NCBI RefSeq assembly: GCF_039962255.1
Contig: NZ_JAMPKY010000004.1
Location: forward strand, 310,001 to 374,000
Direction: 5' to 3'
Length of the DNA stretch: 64,000 nt
From: Leptolyngbya subtilissima AS-A7
GTDB taxonomy: Bacteria > Cyanobacteriota > Cyanobacteriia > Phormidesmidales > Phormidesmidaceae
Shown here: positions 1 through 7,083 of the stretch, one piece after another
How the letters are laid out: each line of letters starts with the position of its first letter
Position numbering within the stretch: position 1 is the first letter of the stretch
Made by a program: the position numbers and the translations under genes
Notes under the pieces: generated by a model
The model's database searches: none
The model's input: the letters and a program-made list of their open reading frames with translations, nothing else
What the model was told of the DNA's origin: nothing

Positions 1-215
1 ACAAAGGCCACATGGTCGAGGCCAATAATGGGGTGAGCCAGTCCCGACAAAAACCCCTCAGCAAAGTTAGCGGGCACTCGGCCCCCGAGCGGATGGTGGG
101 CCAGGCTGGGCAGGGGCAGCAGCAGGGCGGCGATCGCGCCCCCGATGCTACGACCTATCCGCTTCTGCGAAAAACCAGTCTTAATTGATTCCAAAGCAGT
201 AAAGCGATAATTCAT
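1..215 (-). CDS. hupE: HupE/UreJ family metal transporter (N-terminal part, runs off the window)
   Basis: Seventy-one codons are visible, beginning ATG at 215 with a GAGG ribosome site just before it. After a short basic N-terminus comes a hydrophobic signal/first membrane segment (GGAIAALLLPLPSLA), then HHPLGG and LAHPIIGLDHVAF, which are hallmark motifs of the HupE/UreJ family. The family is a set of small membrane proteins that take up nickel or cobalt. The cobalamin riboswitch directly upstream argues for cobalt here, because B12-controlled hupE genes in cyanobacteria are generally read as cobalt importers. The family call is firm from these motifs; the metal is inferred. Confidence 0.85.
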   Translation of the reverse strand, partial: MNYRFTALESIKTGFSQKRIGRSIGGAIAALLLPLPSLAHHPLGGRVPANFAEGFLSGLAHPIIGLDHVAF

Positions 216-250
216 CCGTACCTCGCAGACGAAGAAAGAACAGTGGAAAA

Positions 251-409
251 CAGACCTGCGATCGGCGGGCATTCTGGCTCAGCGTCTTGGTGTTGGGCGA
301 ATACCCCCTCAACACCAAAACAGCTTTACAGCTGCGGGACAGCGGCAGACTTGCACTGCACTTTCCCCCTTGCCTCCAGTGGCTGATCCCCACCGGAACC
401 GACAACGCC
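251..409 (-). promoter_or_regulatory. Cobalamin (B12) riboswitch upstream of hupE
   Basis: Read on the minus strand, the leader holds in order GGTTCCGGTGGGG, GGGGGAAAGTGCAGTGCAAG, TGCCGCTGTCCCGCAGCTG, a variable arm and GAGCCAGAATGCCCGCC. These match the conserved blocks of the adenosylcobalamin riboswitch in the right order and spacing. It ends about 35 bases before the hupE start, so it should reduce expression of the transporter when B12 is plentiful. The call is based on reading the motifs; no covariance model was run. Confidence 0.88.
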
Positions 410-535
410 CAAGCATCATAGCATCGGGTGAATCTGGCCCCGCCGCTGGTTTATCAATAGTCATCTGGCGCACCACACGCAGCCAACGCCTTACCTAGGT
501 GCGCTAGCATCGAGCAAAACCTACCCCTGCCCCCA

Positions 536-2182
536 ATGGTTTCATCGTCTCGTCTGGCTCGGCAAAAAGAAATTATTGAAGTGGTGCTCGGCAACGGCTG
601 GGACTACATGCGGCAGCTATTGGTGGGAGGCAAAGCCGATGAGCCCGAGATTCCGCCCCCCGCGGTGCTGCGCAACATTCTCACTGACCTGGGGCCGGTC
701 TACGTCAAGCTAGGGCAGTTGTTGAGCACCCGCCCCGACCTCATGCCCCCGGCCTACATTGAGGAGCTCAGCAGCCTACAAACCACCGTACCGCCGGTAG
801 ACCCTAAGGAGATCGAAGCTTACATTCGCCAGCACCTGGGCAAGCCTCCCGAGGAGCTGTTTGAACGGCTGGACTATCAAGCGATCGCCGCCGGTTCCAT
901 TGCCCAAACCCACAAGGCGCTGCTCAAAGATGGTCGGCAGGTCGCTGTGAAGGTGCAGCGCCCCGGCATCGAGCGCCAGGTCGAGCGCGATATGACCCTA
1001 ATTCGCGACGTTGCCCGGCTGGTGTCGGCTACCCAGTTTGGCCAGCGCTACAACGTAGTCGATTTAGCTGAAGAGTTTGCCGATGCCATCAATGCTGAAC
1101 TCGACTTCACCACGGAGGCGGGCTACACTGACCAGCTGCGCCGCAACCTGTCTAAAAGCGCCTGGTACGACGCCAACCAGCTGATCGTGCCACAGATCTA
1201 CTGGGATCTGACCAACACAAAAATTATGACCATGGAGTGGCTGGAGGGCACCCCTCTGCTCAAGGCCGATTTGCTGGCCGAAGATGCCCACAGCGATGCC
1301 GTTGGTCTGCGATCGGCCGCTACCACGCTGCTGTTTCGAGCCTTCTTCAAACAGTATTTTGTGGACGGGTTTTTCCACGCCGATCCCCACCCTGGCAACA
1401 TTTTTTACTTGGAAGATGGTCGCCTAGCCCTGCTCGACTGCGGCATGATGGGCCATTTGGATCCCCGTACCCGTAACACCATAACCGAGATGGTGCTGGC
1501 GATTGTTAACTGCGACGCCCAACGCTGCTGCCAACTCACCCTACAGCTGGCCGAACCCCTCAAACCCGTCAACCTGGCTCGCCTAGAGAGCGACTATACC
1601 CGTCTGCTAGGCCGCTATTACGGGCTCAGCCTAGAGCAGATCAACACCGCCGAAATTTTTGGCGAAATCTTGGCGGCGGGCATTCGCAACAACCTGCGCT
1701 GGCCCGCCAACGTGGGGTTGTTCACCAAATCCCTCGCTAACCTAGAGGGAGCGGTCCGGCAGTTCAATCCCGGCGTCAACCTGCTCGAGGAGGTGCGCCC
1801 GCTGATGGCCGATCTGTTTCGCCAGCAAATGGTGGGGGATGACCCCTTGCTGGCGCTGCTGCGCACGGGGCTAGAGTTTCGTAACCTGTCACTGAGTTCG
1901 CCGCGCCAGCTAGGCTTTTTGCTCGATCGCCTCAGTTCAGAGCAGCTCAAGTTTAGCCTCAGCATTCAGGGTGTAGACGACCTGCGCCGCAGCCTGGATG
2001 AATCTTCTAACCGCCATTCCTTTAGCACCGTAGTGGCAGCGCTGATCATTGGGGCGGCGATCGTGTCCACGGGGCAGCAGACATCCCAGGGGCAGATCTT
2101 GAGCATTATCTTGTTTGCGGCGGCTAGTTTCTTTGGGCTGTGGCTGCTGTTTAGCATTGTGCGACCGCGACGGCGACGTTAG
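536..2182 (+). CDS. ABC1/UbiB family atypical protein kinase-like protein
   Basis: A 548-residue protein with the ABC1/AarF/UbiB core: the KLGQLLSTRPDLMPP segment (family KxGQ motif) near residue 60, the Ala-rich nucleotide loop AAGSIAQTHKA near 120, the invariant lysine in VAVKVQRPGI, and the catalytic-like stretch HADPHPGNIF followed by LLDCGMMG near 280-305. Two hydrophobic segments close the C-terminus (about 500-545), so it is probably membrane-anchored. The family supports prenylquinone metabolism and, in cyanobacteria and plastids, membrane-lipid and stress functions; several paralogues usually exist, so I give no gene symbol. ATG 536 is the first start after an upstream stop region. 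A family A hairpin repeat follows 64 bases after the stop. Confidence 0.88.
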   Translation: MVSSSRLARQKEIIEVVLGNGWDYMRQLLVGGKADEPEIPPPAVLRNILTDLGPVYVKLGQLLSTRPDLMPPAYIEELSSLQTTVPPVDPKEIEAYIRQHLGKPPEELFERLDYQAIAAGSIAQTHKALLKDGRQVAVKVQRPGIERQVERDMTLIRDVARLVSATQFGQRYNVVDLAEEFADAINAELDFTTEAGYTDQLRRNLSKSAWYDANQLIVPQIYWDLTNTKIMTMEWLEGTPLLKADLLAEDAHSDAVGLRSAATTLLFRAFFKQYFVDGFFHADPHPGNIFYLEDGRLALLDCGMMGHLDPRTRNTITEMVLAIVNCDAQRCCQLTLQLAEPLKPVNLARLESDYTRLLGRYYGLSLEQINTAEIFGEILAAGIRNNLRWPANVGLFTKSLANLEGAVRQFNPGVNLLEEVRPLMADLFRQQMVGDDPLLALLRTGLEFRNLSLSSPRQLGFLLDRLSSEQLKFSLSIQGVDDLRRSLDESSNRHSFSTVVAALIIGAAIVSTGQQTSQGQILSIILFAAASFFGLWLLFSIVRPRRRR

Positions 2183-2245
2183 GCCCGCTCAGCGGTTAAA
2201 GCGTCTGCGGTTATGAGTCTGCTAAGCCAAGATGACAGATCAGCG

Positions 2246-2305
2246 AAGGTTTAAGGTGTACGGTTCAAGGTAGGTCGTGAACCATACACCTTAAACCCTG
2301 AACCT
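2246..2305 (+). repeat. Family A heptad hairpin repeat, copy 1
   Basis: The left arm reads GGTTTAA-GGTGTAC-GGTTCAA. The right arm is its reverse complement with one mismatch over about 20 bases. Between them lies the core GGTAGGTCGTG. It sits in the convergent gap between the ABC1 kinase and photolyase genes and may end transcription from both sides, though it lacks a T-tract. Confidence 0.8.
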
Positions 2306-2339
2306 ATGTGGCTCCTGTCACAATCAACTTGGTCACGTG

Positions 2340-3770
2340 TTAAGCCCTCTGAGCTTTGTACTTATCTTTAAACAGCGCCTGCTGAATTTTGTGATCGACG
2401 ATGGGGGCAGGGTAGTCGCCGCGATCGCGCTCCGCAATCTTTCCCATCACTAGTGCCCCCGTATCTAGCGACCTGAGCTCCGGCACCCATTGGCGAATGT
2501 ACTCGGCTTCGGCATCAAACTTTTGGGCCTGGCTGGCGGGGTTAAAAATTCGCAGCGGTTTGGGATCCATGCCGCTAGAGGCGCTCCACTGCCAGCCGCC
2601 GTTGTTGGACGACAGGTCACCGTCCACCAAATGCTGCATAAAGTATTTCTCGCCCCACTGCCAATTGACAATCAGGTCTTTGGTGAGAAAGCTGGCCACA
2701 ATCATACGGCAGCGGTTGTGCATCCAGCCCATTTCGTTGAGCTGGCGCATAGCGGCATCGACAATTGGATAGCCGGTGCGCCCCTCACACCAGGCGGCAA
2801 ACTGCTCTTCATCGTTCACCCAGGGAAAGTCCTTCAACTGGGCTCGGTAGGGGCCCTTGGCCAGCTCCGGGAAAAAATACATCACGTGCTGGTAAAACTC
2901 GCGCCAGGCTAGCTCCTGCTGCCAGGTTTGCACGCCGCTACGGGTTTCATCGCTGCGACTTTGTTGGTAGGCGGCCTCGGTGGCGGCCCACACTGTGCGA
3001 ATGCCCACGGCCCCAAACTTCAGCGCCGCGCTGAGCCGCGAGGTGCCATTTACAAAAGGAAAGTTGCGCTGCTCGTCATAGTCGTCAATAGCGCGGCTGC
3101 CATCGCAAAACTCCTCAAGCCGCTCCAGGGCACCCTGCTCCCCCGGTTCAACGGGAAAGCCATTTTCCCAGGTAAAGCCTAAATCTGCGGCGCTAGGCAG
3201 GTCGATACAGCCCGCTTTTTTGGCGGCATCTACTTGCTCGGCACTGAGAGGTTGCAGCCCCTCCGGTGCCGGCAGGGGCGCTGCCTTAGAGCGCTTCACC
3301 CAGTTGCGCCAGAAGGGGGTATAAACCGTGTAGGGTTCGCCTGCCCCAGTTTGAATGTCTCCAGGCTCGTGCAGCAGCTGATCCCAAAAGGTGGTGCGAA
3401 ACTCAATGCCGGCTTCTTTGAGAGCCTCGACAACCGCCGTATCGCGCTGGCGTGAGTAGGGCTCTACATCACGGTTCCAGTGAACGGCATCGACTGCTAG
3501 CGCTTTGGCTAGAGCCGGAATCTGTTGGCGGGGATCGCCCTGAAGAATGAGCAGCTGGCCGCCTGCTTGGGCGTAGCTATCCCGCAACCGCTCTAGACAG
3601 CCAATCATGTAGGCTACCCGCGCCGGGGCGACATCACCGTTGTCGAGAATGCCGGGATCTAGGCAGAATACACCGACCACCTGGGGGGTGCGATCGCGGG
3701 CCGCTGCCAGTCCCACATTGTCCCCTAGGCGCAGATCGCGGCGGTGCCAAAACAACAGTAAATCGACCAT
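2340..3770 (-). CDS. phrA: Deoxyribodipyrimidine photolyase (class I CPD photolyase)
   Basis: A 476-residue protein, the usual length for the family. The N-terminal alpha/beta antenna domain begins LLLFWHRRDLRLGDN. The C-terminal FAD domain carries WQQELAWREFYQHVMYFFP, MHNRCRMIVASFLTKDL and WQWSASSGMDPKPLRIFNP, the conserved flavin- and DNA-contacting blocks. It uses blue light to split cyclobutane pyrimidine dimers in DNA. The DPKPLRIFNP ending of the FAD block and the cyanobacterial setting suit an 8-HDF-type antenna, but the antenna type is inferred. ATG 3770 is followed at once by VDLLLFWHRRDLR, so the start is well placed. Cryptochromes share the fold; the intact tryptophan-rich core favours photolyase. 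Confidence 0.92.
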   Translation of the reverse strand: MVDLLLFWHRRDLRLGDNVGLAAARDRTPQVVGVFCLDPGILDNGDVAPARVAYMIGCLERLRDSYAQAGGQLLILQGDPRQQIPALAKALAVDAVHWNRDVEPYSRQRDTAVVEALKEAGIEFRTTFWDQLLHEPGDIQTGAGEPYTVYTPFWRNWVKRSKAAPLPAPEGLQPLSAEQVDAAKKAGCIDLPSAADLGFTWENGFPVEPGEQGALERLEEFCDGSRAIDDYDEQRNFPFVNGTSRLSAALKFGAVGIRTVWAATEAAYQQSRSDETRSGVQTWQQELAWREFYQHVMYFFPELAKGPYRAQLKDFPWVNDEEQFAAWCEGRTGYPIVDAAMRQLNEMGWMHNRCRMIVASFLTKDLIVNWQWGEKYFMQHLVDGDLSSNNGGWQWSASSGMDPKPLRIFNPASQAQKFDAEAEYIRQWVPELRSLDTGALVMGKIAERDRGDYPAPIVDHKIQQALFKDKYKAQRA

Positions 3771-3892
3771 GAATGCAGCTCACCCTTGCTCAGCAAACCG
3801 ATTCAGTATAACGACATTAGCTCCTCGGGTTAGGCAGCTTTTATCATGGGGCAGCACCCGTTTGTAGGCGGCTCACTTTAAGGAGATTAACC

Positions 3893-4057
3893 ATGCTGCA
3901 AAATAAGCAAATCATTATGCGCACCTTCAATGGCTACCTCGACTTTGTTACCGAGAGTCAGCCGGCCGTGTCGCCCGATGTGGCCTGTCAAGTGGCAGCC
4001 CTGCTGACCCAGGCCGAGTTCAATCTGCAAATGTCTGAAAATAGCCGCAAGTCTTAG
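3893..4057 (+). CDS. Small conserved-type protein of unknown function (54 aa)
   Basis: A short ORF of 54 codons preceded by a very strong ribosome site (TAAGGAG, 8 bases before ATG). The product begins MLQNKQIIMRTFNGYLDF and ends MSENSRKS. It is mostly helical in character, with no membrane segment or cysteine cluster. The ribosome site, the clean composition and its separation from neighbouring genes support a real gene. I do not recognise a family. A family A repeat follows 38 bases after the stop. Confidence 0.65.
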   Translation: MLQNKQIIMRTFNGYLDFVTESQPAVSPDVACQVAALLTQAEFNLQMSENSRKS

Positions 4058-4095
4058 GTCGTAGCAAAGAGGATTTTGACGGGTTTTGACGAGTT

Positions 4096-4168
4096 GGGTT
4101 TAGGGTCTAAGGTTCAGGGTTTAGGGCAGGTCATGCACCTTAAACCCTAAACCTTGCACCTTGAACCT
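4096..4168 (+). repeat. Family A heptad repeat, copy 2
   Basis: The left side is four heptads (GGTTTAG, GGTCTAA, GGTTCAG, GGTTTAG), then the core GGCAGGTCATG. The right side is five heptads on the opposite strand (read there as GGTTCAA, GGTGCAA, GGTTTAG, GGTTTAA, GGTGCAT). The arms share the unit but pair imperfectly. Confidence 0.78.
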
Positions 4169-4569
4169 CGACTGACCAGTCGTCTTTAACTTGACAGACT
4201 ACTTCTTTGGCTAAGGGCATCGGTGTCACTGAGCTGCTGTTTGATTTCGCTGCTGGGGTGGCCCGAGCGTTGGGCTGCCCTACTTTTTGTGAACAGTTAT
4301 TAGAAAAGCTATGCGCGTTTGATCGGGCGATCGCCACTGTCTGACGTTTGGGATCCTAACAGGGTATAAGCAAATCAACCCATTACTTATCGGTTTGATT
4401 ACGAATCCCGTTCAACCAGGGGCGAAAAAGGCAAGACAGGCTTCAGGTTTTCCCGTAGTATCAAAGTTGTGTTAGGTCTGCTCAGAGCAAATCCTGGAAA
4501 CCTTATCCGAAGGGTGTTCTGTAGCCTAAAGATCGATCTGCAATCTGTATTTGACGAGAGGATAGCACC

Positions 4570-4869
4570 ATGGCAACCTACAAGGTTACGTTGATTAACG
4601 AGGCTGAAGGGCTCAACCAAACCATCGACGTCGATGACGATACTTACATTCTTGACGCTGCTGAAGAGCAGGGTCTAGACCTGCCCTACTCCTGCCGGGC
4701 TGGAGCTTGCTCCACCTGTGCTGGCAAAATCACCGCTGGCACCGTTGATCAATCTGATCAGTCCTTCCTGGATGATGACCAGATTGGCGCTGGGTACGTG
4801 TTGACCTGCGTTGCCTACCCCACCTCCGACTGCACCATCTTGACCCACCAAGAAGAAGAACTCTACTAG
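4570..4869 (+). CDS. petF: Plant-type [2Fe-2S] ferredoxin
   Basis: A 99-residue soluble ferredoxin. The cluster ligands are Cys42, Cys47, Cys50 and Cys80 in [13 protein letters not shown] and LTCVAYP, the standard CX4CX2CX29C spacing. The C-terminus [11 protein letters not shown] is the acidic tail typical of the main photosynthetic ferredoxin, which carries electrons from photosystem I to FNR, nitrite reductase, glutamate synthase and thioredoxin reductase. The ATG at 4570 follows GAGG. A perfect hairpin with a T-tract begins 57 bases after the stop, so the gene is probably monocistronic. Confidence 0.95.
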   Translation: MATYKVTLINEAEGLNQTIDVDDDTYILDAAEEQGLDLPYSCRAGACSTCAGKITAGTVDQSDQSFLDDDQIGAGYVLTCVAYPTSDCTILTHQEEELY

Positions 4870-4926
4870 GTCTGAAGTGCCTAGCCTCGCGCGGCGGGGT
4901 TAGGCCTCCAAAGGGTTTTCCTAATT

Positions 4927-4962
4927 AAAGAGGGATGCTTCGTCGACGAAGCATCCCTCTTT
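4927..4962. terminator. Bidirectional intrinsic terminator between petF and ppa
   Basis: A perfect 36-base palindrome (arm AAAGAGGGATGCTTCGTC) flanked by A's on the left and T's on the right. It can terminate petF from the left and ppa from the right, since the two genes converge on it. Confidence 0.9.
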
Positions 4963-4994
4963 TGTGTAATTGGTACTCTAGGCGGGTCGGAGGG

Positions 4995-5504
4995 TTACTT
5001 CGCCGCCGCGATACACTGCTCTACCAGAGCAGACACCTTATCGACATTCTGCCAGCCGAGAATTTCGGTCACCTTCTTCTCCAGATTTTTGTAGGAGCGG
5101 AAGAATTCAGCGATTTCGTCGAGGCGGTGGGGAGCCACATCGTCCAGCGATTTGACGCTGGTGTAGCGGGGATCGGCAGCGGGCACGCAGAGAATTTTCT
5201 CGTCGCGATCGCCGCCGTCAATCATCTCCAGCATGCCGATGGGCCGCGCTGCTATCACACAGCCGGGGAAAGTGGGCTCATCCATCAGCACCATGCCGTC
5301 GAGGGGGTCGCCATCGTCAGCTAGGGTATTGGGCACAAAGCCGTAGTCGTAGGGATATTTCACCGACGAAAATAATACCCGGTCGAGAATAAACGCGTTT
5401 AAGTCTTTATCAAACTCGTACTTGTTTTTGCTGCCGCCGGTAATCTCCACCAGCACGTTGATCAATCCAGGCTCAGGCTGAGCTGGAATACGAGATAGGT
5501 CCAC
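4995..5504 (-). CDS. ppa: Inorganic pyrophosphatase (family I, soluble)
   Basis: With the GTG start at 5504 the protein has 169 residues, the normal length for bacterial family I enzymes. The open frame runs further upstream, but that extension is not family-like and GGAG lies 7 bases before this GTG. Active-site features include [25 protein letters not shown] and the metal-binding [11 protein letters not shown] (three of the conserved Asp residues), then [12 protein letters not shown]. It hydrolyses pyrophosphate in the cytosol and so pulls biosynthetic reactions forward. It converges with petF across the shared terminator. Confidence 0.94.
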   Translation of the reverse strand: MDLSRIPAQPEPGLINVLVEITGGSKNKYEFDKDLNAFILDRVLFSSVKYPYDYGFVPNTLADDGDPLDGMVLMDEPTFPGCVIAARPIGMLEMIDGGDRDEKILCVPAADPRYTSVKSLDDVAPHRLDEIAEFFRSYKNLEKKVTEILGWQNVDKVSALVEQCIAAAK

Positions 5505-5752
5505 AACACTACTCCAATCAATAAAAAGCTGAATGTACAGGACAGAAGAAGGCTCAAGCCTCCCCAGCGCACTGCTAAGTACGGTCGCCAGGCTTCCGCA
5601 AATGCCCTTCCGACATAGTATTTTACGGGGCAGTGGCCCCTTTTCCGCATGGTTTAGCCTACCGACCCCAAACAAATCAGCGGCTTTAACGGGAGCGACT
5701 CCCCTGCGTGAACGCCCCAACAGTGCGTCCTAACTATGCTCTGGGCATTGCC

Positions 5753-5941
5753 CTAGCGCCCCGCTGAGGCTGGTACCGAGAAGGTCGGGGGCTGTTCTAG
5801 TTCTGCCGTCGCCGCTGAAAAATGGGCGACTACAAACAGTGGCAGAGTTAGGGTTAGTACCGCAATTAAAACGCCCAACACGTTAGATGAAGGACTAGGA
5901 GGTTCCCCCGCAGGGGTATCCGGTTGACTGACAGAATCCAT
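5753..5941 (-). CDS. Small single-span membrane protein, unknown function
   Basis: A 62-residue ORF with a Pro/Ser-rich N-terminus (MDSVSQPDTPAGEPPSPS), one hydrophobic segment at about residues 20-45 (VLGVLIAVLTLTLPLFVVAHF) and a short polar tail. The layout resembles small thylakoid or cytoplasmic-membrane proteins of cyanobacteria, but I cannot name a family. No clear ribosome site is visible before the ATG, which lowers confidence. Confidence 0.55.
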   Translation of the reverse strand: MDSVSQPDTPAGEPPSPSSNVLGVLIAVLTLTLPLFVVAHFSAATAELEQPPTFSVPASAGR

Positions 5942-6005
5942 ACAGTGAAATAACAGAATTCAACAAGGGATACAAATCTGAGGTCGAGGCCAAGGCCTAG
6001 AAAGC

Positions 6006-6158
6006 TCAGACCGTCCCATATATCCAACCCTCGTAGGTAGACTCGGTTGAGACTACCACCGGCGTGTACTCATCTTGGATGAGAGTATCGACGATCTCGA
6101 AGTGGAAAACGGTTCCATCGAAACTATATGCAAGGTTATAGCAATCGATCCATGACAT
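6006..6158 (-). CDS. Possible small protein, unknown function (50 aa)
   Basis: A 50-codon frame on the minus strand starts ATG at 6158, with GGAG 9 bases upstream. It begins MSWIDCYNLAYSFDGTVFHF and ends STESTYEGWIYGTV before TGA. The residue mix (aromatics spaced through a beta-like pattern, few rare residues) looks like real protein, not chance translation. There is no membrane segment and no recognised family. It lies in an otherwise gene-free 588-base gap. Confidence 0.5.
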   Translation of the reverse strand: MSWIDCYNLAYSFDGTVFHFEIVDTLIQDEYTPVVVSTESTYEGWIYGTV

Positions 6159-6251
6159 TGATCACTCCAAAGGCTTAACCTTTGGCCAAACCAAGCCCAC
6201 AGGTTTAAACCAATTCTGAATCTAGCATTCCCGACGGTTGAGGGAAATTAC

Positions 6252-6345
6252 GGATATCCCTCTGAGGGTAGAGAGAGGGATGGGGGGATGAGGAGGGTAG
6301 GGGAGGTAAGGAGGACGAAGGCCAGGAGGTTAGAGGGTTTGAGTC
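6252..6345 (+). repeat. G-rich degenerate heptad tract (family B, single arm)
   Basis: About 95 bases almost free of C, made of runs such as GGGATGG, GGGGATG, AGGAGGG and TAGGGGA in loose 7-8 base steps. It resembles one arm of the larger family B elements at 41,797 and 53,221, without the C-rich partner. The rest of the 5942-6529 gap holds only the small ORF at 6006 and AT-rich sequence. Confidence 0.6.
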
Positions 6346-6529
6346 AACAATGTAACGTTTTTGAAGAGGGGTCCAGATTGGGGAGAGCGTCCTACTTTTT
6401 ATATAGATTTCATAGATAGGAACAGAAAACTTGAGCATTTGGTTATGACTTTAAGTTTTTAGACAACGCCAATTTACATAAATCCTAAATATTGAGCATT
6501 AAATTCAAAGGTTTAGCTGAACTAACCCC

Positions 6530-6946
6530 TTACTCCCCACTCCCCCGCTCCTCCAACAGCAGCCGAATCGCTCGCAGTTCCTGCAACATCTGCCGCATTA
6601 GGTCATGGGTCAACGTCTCCTCCGGAGGCTGCACTTGAATGGTGGGGTGCAGGCCCAGCACTTCTTCAGCGAAGCGGCGCACTTCCTGGGGGCGAAACTC
6701 GAGGGGATCGTCTTTGTCGCGGCGCACCTCAGGATTGAGCTTAGCTTTGTCGTAGGGGGGGTTGAGAGTTGCGGAATCGGTGTTGGCGTAGCGGTATACC
6801 GAAGCCCGCGATCGGTTGAGGTACTTTTGCACCGCGTCTACCGACAGCAGCGCCCCAGTGTCTTCGGCGGTTCCCGTCCATCCGTAGGCTGAAGCAGAGC
6901 TGGCACCGTCAGCAGAGTTGGAGACAAAGGGCGAATCGGGGATCAT
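6530..6946 (-). CDS. Putative small DNA-binding protein with a helix-turn-helix-like segment
   Basis: A 138-residue soluble protein. Residues about 33-60 (LLSVDAVQKYLNRSRASVYRYAN) look like a MerR/excisionase-type helix-turn-helix, in which a short domain picks a binding site. The central region is polar. The C-terminus (LTHDLMRQMLQELRAIRLLLEERG) is a probable coiled coil for dimerisation. No catalytic motif is seen, so a resolvase or integrase is not supported. It stands alone, divergent from the FAD oxidoreductase gene. The fold is inferred from pattern only. Confidence 0.7.
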   Translation of the reverse strand: MIPDSPFVSNSADGASSASAYGWTGTAEDTGALLSVDAVQKYLNRSRASVYRYANTDSATLNPPYDKAKLNPEVRRDKDDPLEFRPQEVRRFAEEVLGLHPTIQVQPPEETLTHDLMRQMLQELRAIRLLLEERGSGE

Positions 6947-7083
6947 AGGGCAGAACGTAGCGGATCTGTGGCTACTGTATCAGGTTCATCCTGGTCTGGA
7001 TTGCCTGTAACAGAGCATGCCAAGGGCGATCGCTGGTGGGAAAGGTGTGCTAAAACCTTGGCAGCGTTAACCAGGATTTAGGT

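Noticed and set aside
6205-6438. Open frame across the G-rich tract
   Set aside because: Its product is a low-complexity Pro/Ser run caused by the repeat, with no ribosome site.
6530-6946. Site-specific resolvase
   Set aside because: Only a helix-turn-helix-like part is seen; no catalytic serine or tyrosine domain exists.
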